Assembly (NCBI GenBank): GCA_023260735.1
Contig: JALQUL010000458.1
Coordinates: forward strand, 1-7,003
Length of the DNA stretch: 7,003 nucleotides
Reading direction: 5' to 3'
Origin: Limnohabitans sp.
GTDB lineage: Bacteria > Pseudomonadota > Gammaproteobacteria > Burkholderiales > Burkholderiaceae_C
Shown: positions 1 to 5,361 of the stretch, piece after piece
How positions within the stretch are numbered: the first letter of the stretch is position 1
Layout of the letters: every line of letters begins with the position of its first letter
The notes under the pieces: model-generated
Told to the model about the DNA's origin: nothing
The model's input: only the letters and a program-made list of their open reading frames with translations
The model's database searches: none
Position numbers and translations under genes: made by a program

Positions 1-424
1 GGTAGCTGCCGTCACGGCACCGATCAAGGAACCGCCCGGAGATCTGGTCGAGGGTCAAGCACACTGGCGACGTGCTGTCCCGCTCAAGGGTAAAAATCGA
101 CATGCCCCAGTCGCCTGGCTCGTGCTGGTCCACCAAATAATTGTCCGCAGTGTCCTTGTCATAGTAGCAGATTGTGGTGGCCGTGAAAAATTTCACGAAG
201 TCTTTCAAGTTCATGAAGAAGATGCCGTCATCTTTGTTCTCGCAATTCACTTGAGCACGTGTCTTAAGGGTCCACTTTTTGGATTTGTCGGACCAATCTC
301 CGCTCCACTCTTTCATGCCGTATGGGTTACGCACCTTCAGGAGTCTCTCAATGCTCATGTCCGCTTGCGTTACTTCTTTGACGCCAATCAGTGTGTAAGC
401 GTGGCAGTCTGCCAAGCCGGATGC
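1..424 (-). CDS. Calpain-type cysteine protease fragment, eukaryotic in character, partial at both ends
   Basis: Calpains are papain-fold, usually calcium-dependent cysteine proteases. The minus strand is open from about 424 to the window edge, in the frame with codons at 2-4 and 401-403. It reads GLADCHAYTLIGVKE with the catalytic His at 401-403, then VRNPYGMKEWSGDWSDKS with the catalytic Asn at 326-328, then DDGIFFMNLKDFVKFFT. These match in order the calpain blocks G-H-A-Y, R-N-P-W-G-x-x-E-W-x-G-x-W-S-D and D-G-x-F-W-M-x-x-x-D-F. The remaining ~50 residues (GDWGMSIFTLERDST and onward) look like the start of the following beta-sandwich domain. The active-site Cys would lie upstream and is absent. 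The usual Trp of RNPWG is Tyr. GC is about 53% and third-position GC about 70%, against about 42% GC next door. No intron or in-frame stop is visible. Family assignment is confident; the eukaryotic (protist?) source is inferred. It is probably not part of the bacterial genome. Confidence 0.87.
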
Positions 425-1164
425 AAAATAATCACAAACTCTCCTCTCGCCGACTGTGGTTGTGCTTTTAATCGAGGCCCCCAATCAAGCGCTGCTACAG
501 TGATAATTTCTTCAAATTGCTTGGTAAGTTCTCTAGCTGCGGTTACCAGTCTTTGATTAAAAACTGCCAAATCATCCGCTAAAGCTTGAATACGATGTGG
601 TGCCTCTAAAAAAATAACCGGGTAACTTGAGCTTGCCAATTGTTCTAATCGAGTTTGTCTTTGTTTACTGGAGTTAGGTAAAAAACCTTCAAATAAAAAC
701 CCTCCCTCCTCTACGACTCCAGCTGCACACAAAGCCGTAATCACACTACTAGGACCTGGCAATGGCATCACTCTAAATCCAGCCTTTCTTACCCAATGAA
801 CTAGTTTGGCACCTGGGTCACTAATGGCCGGTGTGCCAGCATCACTCACGTAAACCACTCGCTCTCCAGCCGTTAAGCGGTTAATAATATCTTGTGCAGC
901 AGATGTCTCATTATGTTGATGCAAGGCCACTAAGTTACTTGCACCTTTGGAGGCTAAGCCGTAAGCTCTTAATAATTGCCCTGTATGCCGAGTATCTTCA
1001 CAAGCTATGGCATCTGCCAAATCAAGCACATGCAGAGCTCGCAAACTAATATCAGCCAAATTGCCAATCGGAGTGGCGACTAAATACAAACAGGAGTCCG
1101 GATAATTTTGGTGCTGACACACACCTCGAGCCGCCTCAAGCGCAGGTAAAAAAGATGAATTCAA
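388..1164 (-). CDS. rsmI: 16S rRNA 2'-O-ribose C1402 methyltransferase RsmI, C-terminus replaced by foreign sequence
   Basis: RsmI uses SAM to methylate the 2'-OH of C1402 in the ribosomal decoding centre, in the cytoplasm. The tetrapyrrole-methylase fold is clear: YLVATPIGNLADI (residues 27-39), CEDTRHTGQLL (55-65), YVSDAGTPAISDPG (105-118), PLPGPSS (134-140), EAPHRI (187-192), RELTKQFEEI (211-220) and GEFVIIL (241-247). The start is TTG at 1162-1164, supported by GGAG at 1171-1174 six bases upstream; the ~25 residues before the first motif match the N-terminal extension seen in betaproteobacterial RsmI. The last ~8 residues (WQTATLTH) are calpain DNA read in another frame, so the stop at 388-390 is not native. 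About 50 residues of the usual small C-terminal region (E. coli RsmI is 286 aa) are missing. The gene diverges from yraN with overlapping starts. Identity is very likely; the 3' end is artefactual or broken. Confidence 0.93.
   Translation of the reverse strand: MNSSFLPALEAARGVCQHQNYPDSCLYLVATPIGNLADISLRALHVLDLADAIACEDTRHTGQLLRAYGLASKGASNLVALHQHNETSAAQDIINRLTAGERVVYVSDAGTPAISDPGAKLVHWVRKAGFRVMPLPGPSSVITALCAAGVVEEGGFLFEGFLPNSSKQRQTRLEQLASSSYPVIFLEAPHRIQALADDLAVFNQRLVTAARELTKQFEEIITVAALDWGPRLKAQPQSARGEFVIILHPAWQTATLTH
412..424. other. Junction between calpain-like DNA and bacterial rsmI (probable chimeric join)
   Basis: Reading the minus strand, RsmI-family sequence is recognisable through GEFVIILHP (ending near 418). 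Calpain-family sequence is recognisable from GLADCHAY (beginning near 418). The two lie in different frames: RsmI codons start at coordinates such as 421-423, calpain codons at 422-424. The breakpoint therefore falls within roughly 412-424. Base composition changes at the same place. I see no terminal inverted repeat, target duplication, att-like site or transposase, so nothing suggests a mobile-element boundary. A bacterial gene fused out of frame to the middle of a eukaryotic-type protease is what an assembly or ligation chimera would produce. Confidence 0.75.
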
Positions 1165-1571
1165 AAATTACTCCAAAAGTTTTACAACCCAAAAAAACAA
1201 GCCGTCCTAATACGAAAGACTTAGGCGACAAAGGCGAAGCTATTGCCTTAACTTTTTTACTGACAAACGGCCTAAGCCTAGTACAAAAAAACTATAAAAC
1301 CCCCGGCCGTGGGGGCGGTGAAATTGATCTTATTATGAAAGATGGAGACAACACTCTTGTTTTTGTAGAGGTGAAAAAAAGAAAATCTCTACGACATGGC
1401 GGTGCAGCAAGTAGCATAACCTTAATCAAACAAAAAAGAATCAGTAAAGCGGCCCTTATCTATTTAATGGATTTTACTCACCTACCGGCCTGTCGTTTTG
1501 ATGTTGTATTGGTTGAACCAGCTATCACTTGGATAAAAGCGGCATTTGAGCTTGCCGAAATCCAAACATAA
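1155..1571 (+). CDS. yraN: YraN family (UPF0102) nuclease-fold protein
   Basis: A 138-residue protein of the YraN/UPF0102 family, related in fold to Holliday-junction resolvases and PD-(D/E)XK nucleases; its cellular role is not established. Visible family motifs are GDKGEAIA (24-31), NY with GGGEIDLI (46-60, putative metal-binding Asp58), VFVEVKKR (69-76, the E-x-K half of the active site), a conserved Lys in the LIKQKR segment (about 90-95), RFDVV (114-118) and a final IKAAF (127-131). The GRGGGEIDLI stretch has extra glycines compared with the more usual one or two. Length is typical (about 120-140). The lysine-rich first 20 residues are variable in the family. The ATG at 1155 has a weak AGGT (1144-1147) seven bases upstream, and its first ten bases overlap the start of rsmI on the other strand. 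The neighbours downstream (isomerase, dolP) follow the same order as yraN-diaA-dolP in E. coli, though here a 176-base gap follows yraN. Confidence 0.9.
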   Translation: MNSKITPKVLQPKKTSRPNTKDLGDKGEAIALTFLLTNGLSLVQKNYKTPGRGGGEIDLIMKDGDNTLVFVEVKKRKSLRHGGAASSITLIKQKRISKAALIYLMDFTHLPACRFDVVLVEPAITWIKAAFELAEIQT

Positions 1572-1747
1572 AACAACTTCCTGTTACTATTGACTATCAA
1601 TCTTTCTAATTTGAATAGAAGTTCTTGATGCACAATAACAAATATAAATTAGATTGGTTTTCAATTAATCCAAATTGTGAAGGGAGGGTAAAATGTTGTC
1701 ATTAACTAACTTGCTGCCCCGTTCATTTAAAAGGTATTATCTCCACC
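1572..1747 (+). promoter_or_regulatory. Leader region between yraN and the isomerase gene
   Basis: This AT-rich spacer is long for an otherwise compact cluster and probably holds a promoter for the isomerase-dolP pair. TTGACT at 1590-1595 resembles a -35 box but has only poor -10 candidates (around 1612-1618), so I do not claim a defined promoter. Inverted repeats are visible: AACTTC (1575-1580) with GAAGTT (1618-1623); and CACAAT (1631-1636) with ATTGTG (1674-1679), the latter enclosing TTGG (1654-1657) with CCAA (1670-1673). The right arms of this nested pair end two bases before a strong Shine-Dalgarno sequence (1681-1688) that serves a short ORF, not the isomerase. No Rho-independent terminator for yraN is evident. 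Confidence 0.4.
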
Positions 1748-1782
1748 ATGTTAGAGCAAAGAATCCATCAACACTTCATTGA
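1693..1782 (+). CDS. Possible 29-codon leader ORF overlapping the isomerase start
   Basis: ATG at 1693 is preceded by GGAGG (1683-1687, within AGGGAGGG) at a five-base spacing, the strongest ribosome binding site in the window. The frame encodes 29 residues beginning MLSLTNLLPRSFKRYY and ends with TGA at 1780-1782, 35 bases inside the isomerase gene and in a different frame. The product is basic with a short hydrophobic start, and I recognise no family. It could be a leader peptide controlling translation of the isomerase, or a chance ORF downstream of a purine-rich stretch. The isomerase's own start lacks a well-placed ribosome binding site, which makes a coupling role worth considering. Support is only the ribosome binding site and the position. 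Confidence 0.35.
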   Translation: MLSLTNLLPRSFKRYYLHHVRAKNPSTLH

Positions 1783-2353
1783 AAGTGCCGATTTAAAATA
1801 TCAATCAGCGCAAGCATTAAGCAAACCAATATCCGACGGTATAGCGGCCTTTATGGCATGTATTACAGGTGGCGGTAAGATTCTTGCTTGTGGAAACGGT
1901 GGTTCAGCAGCAGATGCGCAGCATTTTGCTGCTGAACTGGTAGGTCGTTTTGAACGGGAACGCCCAGAACTACCAGCGATCGCTCTGACAACTGATAGCT
2001 CTATATTAACGGCGATTGCCAATGATTATGATTTTAATCAAATTTTTTCGAAACAAGTGCGAGCCCTAGGTCAGCCGGGCGATGTTTTATTAGCTATTTC
2101 AACCAGTGGCAACTCAAAAAACATATTACAAGCAATTGAAGCAGCTCATGCTAGAGACATGATTATTATTGCGCTAACCGGCAAAGGTGGTGGCCAAATA
2201 GGAAAGATTTTGCGGGAAACAGATGTGCACGTTTGTGTGCCGCATGATGTCACCGCACGTATCCAAGAGGTTCATTTATTAGTTCTTCATTGTTTATGTG
2301 ACGGTATTGATTTTGAGTTATTAGGTGAAAAGGATATTTCCAATGAAGATTAA
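1748..2353 (+). CDS. gmhA: SIS-domain phosphoheptose isomerase / DiaA-type protein
   Basis: This 201-residue single-SIS-domain protein has the length and layout of GmhA, which converts sedoheptulose 7-phosphate to D-glycero-D-manno-heptose 7-phosphate for the LPS core, and of its paralogue DiaA, which stimulates DnaA-dependent initiation. Sugar-phosphate-binding motifs are CGNGGSAADAQHF (48-60) and ISTSGNS (117-123). The position equivalent to the GmhA catalytic Glu is present (E63 in AAELVGRF), as is the catalytic His (H176 in RIQEVHL). As I recall it, E. coli DiaA lacks that Glu (HFAASMINRF), so this protein may be a working isomerase although it sits at the diaA locus. RPELPAIALTTDSSILTAIAND and LCDGID are shared with DiaA. 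ATG 1748 is chosen because the protein start matches relatives; AAGG lies 13 bases upstream, rather far, and no upstream in-frame ATG exists before the stop at 1703. It overlaps dolP by 11 bases. Family certain; gmhA versus diaA unresolved. Confidence 0.88.
   Translation: MLEQRIHQHFIESADLKYQSAQALSKPISDGIAAFMACITGGGKILACGNGGSAADAQHFAAELVGRFERERPELPAIALTTDSSILTAIANDYDFNQIFSKQVRALGQPGDVLLAISTSGNSKNILQAIEAAHARDMIIIALTGKGGGQIGKILRETDVHVCVPHDVTARIQEVHLLVLHCLCDGIDFELLGEKDISNED
2331..2345 (+). promoter_or_regulatory. Ribosome binding site deciding the dolP start
   Basis: AGGA at 2331-2334 lies eight bases before the ATG at 2343-2345. This favours the ATG over an in-frame GTG at 2325, which would add six residues ahead of the signal peptide and has no comparable site. 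The ribosome binding site is inside the end of the isomerase gene, as expected for translational coupling. Confidence 0.75.
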
Positions 2354-2936
2354 TCAACATAACTTCCCATCAAAATTCACTTTAAGCTTGTTGCTTGTGG
2401 CTTTGTTATCGGGATGTGCAGCCGCTGTGGTGGGTACCGGTATTGCAGTTGGAGCCATGGTAGCAACCGATAGAAGAACTTCAGGTGCTCAACTAGAAGA
2501 TGAGACCATCGAACTAAAAAGTAGTAATGCTATTAAAAGCGCTTTAGGTGATAAAGCACATGTCAATATTACGAGTTATAACCGCAGAGTTTTATTAACT
2601 GGCGAAGTAAGTTCAACCAACGATAAAGTATTGGTTGAAAAAACTGTTATTAAAATTGAAAATGTACAAAGTATTGTCAATGATATTGCCGTCATGCCAG
2701 CTAGCAGCTTAACTCGTCGCTCTGAAGACGCTGTAATTACCACTAAAATTAAAGCCTCTTTACTCGAAACGAATGGCATACAAGCTAACGCAATTAAAGT
2801 GGTAACCGAACGTGGTATCGTTTATTTATTAGGTAAAGTAACACCCGGCGAGCTAGAAAATGCCACCAAAATTGCCAGAGGTGTTTCAGGCGTGGAAAAA
2901 GTAGTCAGAGTCGCTGAAGTAATTCCAGGTAACTAA
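2343..2936 (+). CDS. dolP: Outer-membrane lipoprotein with two BON domains, DolP (YraP) type
   Basis: DolP is an outer-membrane lipoprotein that binds anionic phospholipid through its second BON domain and supports envelope integrity and BAM function in E. coli. Here the 197-residue product has a lipoprotein signal: Lys-containing N-terminus, hydrophobic stretch (13-22) and lipobox LSGC with the modified Cys at 25. The residue after Cys is Ala, not Asp, consistent with outer-membrane sorting. A small glycine/alanine segment (26-40) and ATDRRTSG (41-48) resemble the E. coli ATDPRSVG. BON1 spans about 55-120 (SYNRRVLLTGEV) and BON2 about 128-192 (ITTKIKASLL, TERGIVYLLGKVT, VSGVEKVVRV). Length matches the family (E. 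coli 191). It overlaps the isomerase by 11 bases and is followed by a strong terminator, so the two form an operon ending here. Family assignment is firm from domain layout and locus. Confidence 0.92.
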   Translation: MKINQHNFPSKFTLSLLLVALLSGCAAAVVGTGIAVGAMVATDRRTSGAQLEDETIELKSSNAIKSALGDKAHVNITSYNRRVLLTGEVSSTNDKVLVEKTVIKIENVQSIVNDIAVMPASSLTRRSEDAVITTKIKASLLETNGIQANAIKVVTERGIVYLLGKVTPGELENATKIARGVSGVEKVVRVAEVIPGN

Positions 2937-2974
2937 TAAAACTGCTCTTCGGCGAATTATTAAGCCTTCTAAGC

Positions 2975-3005
2975 AAAAAAACCGTCTTCACAGACGGCTT
3001 TTTTC
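2975..3005. terminator. Bidirectional Rho-independent terminator
   Basis: The stem CCGTCT (2982-2987) / AGACGG (2992-2997) closes a four-base loop (TCAC). It is flanked by an A-run (2975-2981) and a T-run (2999-3004), which extend the pairing and give a U-tract on both strands. It lies between dolP (ends 2936) and the convergent dehydrogenase gene (stop at 3011), so it can end transcription from both sides. Confidence 0.93.
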
Positions 3006-3010
3006 TGTAT

Positions 3011-3943
3011 TTATTTTAAGCGTTTAATTAAACTAGAGGTATCCCAGCGATTTCCGCCCATCGCTTGCACTTCACTATAATACTGATCCACCAACTTGGT
3101 AAGTTCTACTTTGGCGCCAATTTTATTGGCCTGCTCAAAGACCAAACCTAAGTCTTTTCGCATTAAATCAACCGCAAAACCAAAATCAAACTTATTGGCC
3201 ACCATCGTTTTACCACGGTTTTCCATTTGCCAACTTTGTGCAGCGCCTTTGCTAATAACATCTAAAACTAAATTAGCATCAAGGCCCGCTTTTTCTGCAA
3301 AGGCCACGCCTTCGCTAAGTGCTTGTACCAAACCAGCAATACAAATTTGATTGACCATTTTGGTGGTTTGACCAGCGCCAACATCGCCCATTAAAGTCAC
3401 CGCTCTAGAAAAAGCCATGGCAACCGGTTGAATGAAGTTAAACGTTTCTGGACTTGCACCGCACATAACAGTTAACACCCCATTTTGCGCACCAGCTTGA
3501 CCACCAGAAACGGGTGCGTCAACCAAGGCCAAAGATAAACTTTGAGCGACTTGATGAAGTTCTTTTGCCACTTCAACTGAAGTGGTACTGTGATCCACTA
3601 AAACAGCACCTGGTTTCATAGCCATAAAAGCACCATTACTTAATCTACTATTGTCTGTCTGAAGGGTGCCTAAACAGACATCTCTGAGTGCTGCATCGTT
3701 ACCGACACAAGTAAAAACTATTTTTGCATTGGCTACAGCCGCAGCCGGAGTTTTAGCGTCTTGTACATTAAAACTAGAATACTCATTCATCCAAGCTTGT
3801 GTTTTTTTAATATCACGGTTGTAGACATGAACCCTATGGCCTGCTTTTGCCAAGTGTCCAGCCATGGGATATCCCATCACACCAAGACCTAAAAAGGCCA
3901 CATCTAAGCGCTGAGAAACAGGTAAGGGAGTAGATTCAAGCAT
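3011..3943 (-). CDS. NAD(P)-dependent beta-hydroxyacid dehydrogenase (HIBADH / tartronate-semialdehyde reductase family)
   Basis: Members of this family (3-hydroxyisobutyrate dehydrogenase, GarR/GlxR, GLYR) oxidise beta-hydroxyacids or reduce semialdehydes in the cytoplasm. In the 310-residue product the Rossmann motif GLGVMG is at 19-24, followed by a strand ending VYNR (about 40-43). The substrate-binding motif DAPVSGGQAGAQNG is at 142-155, the catalytic Lys is in GAGQTTKMVNQ (K195, with N198), and the C-terminal KDL is at about 263-265. All key residues are present. The substrate cannot be told from sequence; 2-hydroxy-3-oxopropionate reductase is a common annotation for relatives. The chosen start is ATG at 3941-3943. 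An upstream TTG at 3956-3958 would add five residues but has no ribosome binding site. The gene converges on dolP across a shared terminator and lies downstream of pilU in the same direction, separated from it by 225 bases, so it probably has its own promoter. Confidence 0.9.
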   Translation of the reverse strand: MLESTPLPVSQRLDVAFLGLGVMGYPMAGHLAKAGHRVHVYNRDIKKTQAWMNEYSSFNVQDAKTPAAAVANAKIVFTCVGNDAALRDVCLGTLQTDNSRLSNGAFMAMKPGAVLVDHSTTSVEVAKELHQVAQSLSLALVDAPVSGGQAGAQNGVLTVMCGASPETFNFIQPVAMAFSRAVTLMGDVGAGQTTKMVNQICIAGLVQALSEGVAFAEKAGLDANLVLDVISKGAAQSWQMENRGKTMVANKFDFGFAVDLMRKDLGLVFEQANKIGAKVELTKLVDQYYSEVQAMGGNRWDTSSLIKRLK

Positions 3944-4168
3944 GCTGAGTTCTTTCAATTAATAAATTTTTAGCTATTTTATGACGAGCTTGGTCAATTC
4001 AGTCATAGGATAAAAATAATGCACCGTGCAAAAATACATCGAATGCATTTCAAAACACCCGCCGTTTTACAAATCAATTCAAAATTGATAATTCAACTGC
4101 TATTATGCCAATACAGCCTTCAATATTCTCAACTAAAAGTATCGATATTCCCAAGAAAACCATCGCTT
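3944..4168. other. Intergenic region between pilU and the dehydrogenase gene
   Basis: I see no convincing gene in these 225 AT-rich bases. The end near the dehydrogenase holds a dyad, TATGAC (3980-3985) and GTCATA (4002-4007), with 16 bases between the arms. On the minus strand TTGACC (complement of 3992-3997) lies inside it and resembles a -35 box, but no good -10 sits 16-18 bases further on. So the dyad may be an operator or promoter element for the dehydrogenase, with weak support. TCAATT (4074-4079) / AATTGA (4083-4088) is a short AT-rich hairpin with a three-base loop that could help end the pilTU transcript. A short TGCA-CGG-TGCA stem near 4019-4029, followed on the minus strand by T-rich sequence, is another weak terminator candidate. 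Confidence 0.35.
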
Positions 4169-5305
4169 TTACATAAGATGAAGTTTTTCTGTCCCTTCGT
4201 TAAAGTCAGAAGACTTAGCCCTGTTACTCTCTGTTTTAATCAGTAAACGCAAATCGTTCACAGAATCGGCATAGCGTAAAGCTTCGCTGTAACTAATGAC
4301 GCTAGTTTCGAAAAGTTCAAATAAAGATTGATCAAATGTTTGCATTCCTTGTGCACGGCCTTTTTTCATGACTCCTTTAATGTCACCAACTTGGCCTTTG
4401 GCGATTAAATCTGAAATAAATGGTGTGTTAAACATAATTTCAGAAGCCAAAGCACGACCTTCTGTATCTTGCATATTGACCAAACGTTGACCAATCATAC
4501 CCACCAAATTCATCGATAAATCTTGTAAGACCTGAGATTTTCTTATTTCTGGGAAAAAATCAATAATACGGTCAATGGCTGAGTTACAGCTATTGGCATG
4601 CAAAGTGGCTAAACATAAATGGCCTGTATTAGAGATGGCAATAGCATGCTCCATACTTTCTTTATCTCTAATTTCACCCATTAAAATCACATCAGGAGCT
4701 TGCCGTAATGAGTTTTTTAATGCGGAGGCCCAATCTTCAGTATCAATTCCTATTTCTCGTTGCGTCACAATACAATTTTTGTGCGCATGAATAAATTCAA
4801 CAGGGTCTTCTACCGTTACGATGTGACCATAAGAGTGTTGATTTCGGTAATCAATTAAAGCGGCCAGGGTAGTCGATTTACCTGAGCCAGTTGCTCCCAC
4901 CACAATACATATCCCTCGCTTAGCCATTGCTAATTGTGATAATACTGGTGGAAGACCTAGAGCTTGCAAGTTGGGGATATGATCAGGTATTCGGCGTAAT
5001 ACCAAGCCCACTTTGCCTTGGGTAAGATGGGCATTCGCTCTGAAGCGACCTAAAGCATTGGCTGACACTGCAAAATTACACTCTTTGGTATGCTCAAAAG
5101 TGGCAATCTGCCTATCGGTCATAAGCGCCCTTGCTAATGCCATGGTTTGATGCTCATCAAAACCTCTTTGGCTTAATTTAGTGAGCTTACCATTGACTTT
5201 AATAGCGGGTGGAAAGTCAGCGGTAATAAATAAATCACTCGCCCCACGTTCTTGGCTAATCACCATTAAATCTTGAATTAATTTGCTTGCTTGTTGACGG
5301 TCCAT
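4169..5305 (-). CDS. pilU: Type IV pilus retraction ATPase accessory protein PilU
   Basis: PilU is a hexameric GspE/PilT-family ATPase at the cytoplasmic base of type IV pili that assists PilT in retraction. The 378-residue product begins MDRQQASKLIQDL and has the PilU-typical GASDLFITADFPPAIKVNGK (21-40). It then shows Walker A GATGSGKST (137-145), the Asp box VEDPVEF (165-171), Walker B DVILMGEIRD with Glu211, and the His box GHLCLATLHAN (H229, H236). The C-terminal tail (about 350-378) is longer than in PilT, as usual for PilU. ATG at 5303-5305 is chosen because it gives the conserved N-terminus; a TTG at 5339-5341 would add 12 unrelated residues. No clear ribosome binding site precedes the ATG. 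It follows pilT by 56 bases on the same strand, so the two are probably cotranscribed. Paralogue identity rests on FITADFPPAIKV, GEIRDKESMEHAI and gene order. Confidence 0.94.
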   Translation of the reverse strand: MDRQQASKLIQDLMVISQERGASDLFITADFPPAIKVNGKLTKLSQRGFDEHQTMALARALMTDRQIATFEHTKECNFAVSANALGRFRANAHLTQGKVGLVLRRIPDHIPNLQALGLPPVLSQLAMAKRGICIVVGATGSGKSTTLAALIDYRNQHSYGHIVTVEDPVEFIHAHKNCIVTQREIGIDTEDWASALKNSLRQAPDVILMGEIRDKESMEHAIAISNTGHLCLATLHANSCNSAIDRIIDFFPEIRKSQVLQDLSMNLVGMIGQRLVNMQDTEGRALASEIMFNTPFISDLIAKGQVGDIKGVMKKGRAQGMQTFDQSLFELFETSVISYSEALRYADSVNDLRLLIKTESNRAKSSDFNEGTEKLHLM

Positions 5306-5361
5306 GGGATTTTTAAGCGTAATAAAATGAAGGTATAACAATCAAGTCTAGGAGATTTAAG

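Noticed and set aside
1..430. Mobile-element insertion into rsmI
   Set aside because: No transposase, inverted repeats or target duplication can be seen, and the inserted material is an internal piece of an unrelated protease gene starting mid-domain.
122..556. Plus-strand open frame of 144 codons
   Set aside because: It runs across the calpain/rsmI junction antisense to both well-supported coding frames and shows no recognisable motif; it is a shadow frame.
1149..1164. Absence of lpoA between rsmI and yraN as a possible deletion
   Set aside because: LpoA at this position is a gammaproteobacterial feature; its absence is normal for Betaproteobacteria.
1801..2022. Minus-strand 73-codon frame within the isomerase gene
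   Set aside because: Antisense shadow of a strongly supported SIS-domain coding region, with no motif of its own.
2325..2342. GTG start for dolP six codons upstream
   Set aside because: The ATG at 2343 has a properly spaced AGGA and gives a normal lipoprotein signal; the GTG has no comparable site.
4019..4246. Plus-strand 75-codon frame with AGGA eight bases before its ATG (4007-4010)
   Set aside because: The ribosome binding site is acceptable, but the product has no recognisable family, a composition like translated AT-rich noncoding DNA, and its last third lies antisense to the end of pilU. No promoter is evident. Not listed as a gene.
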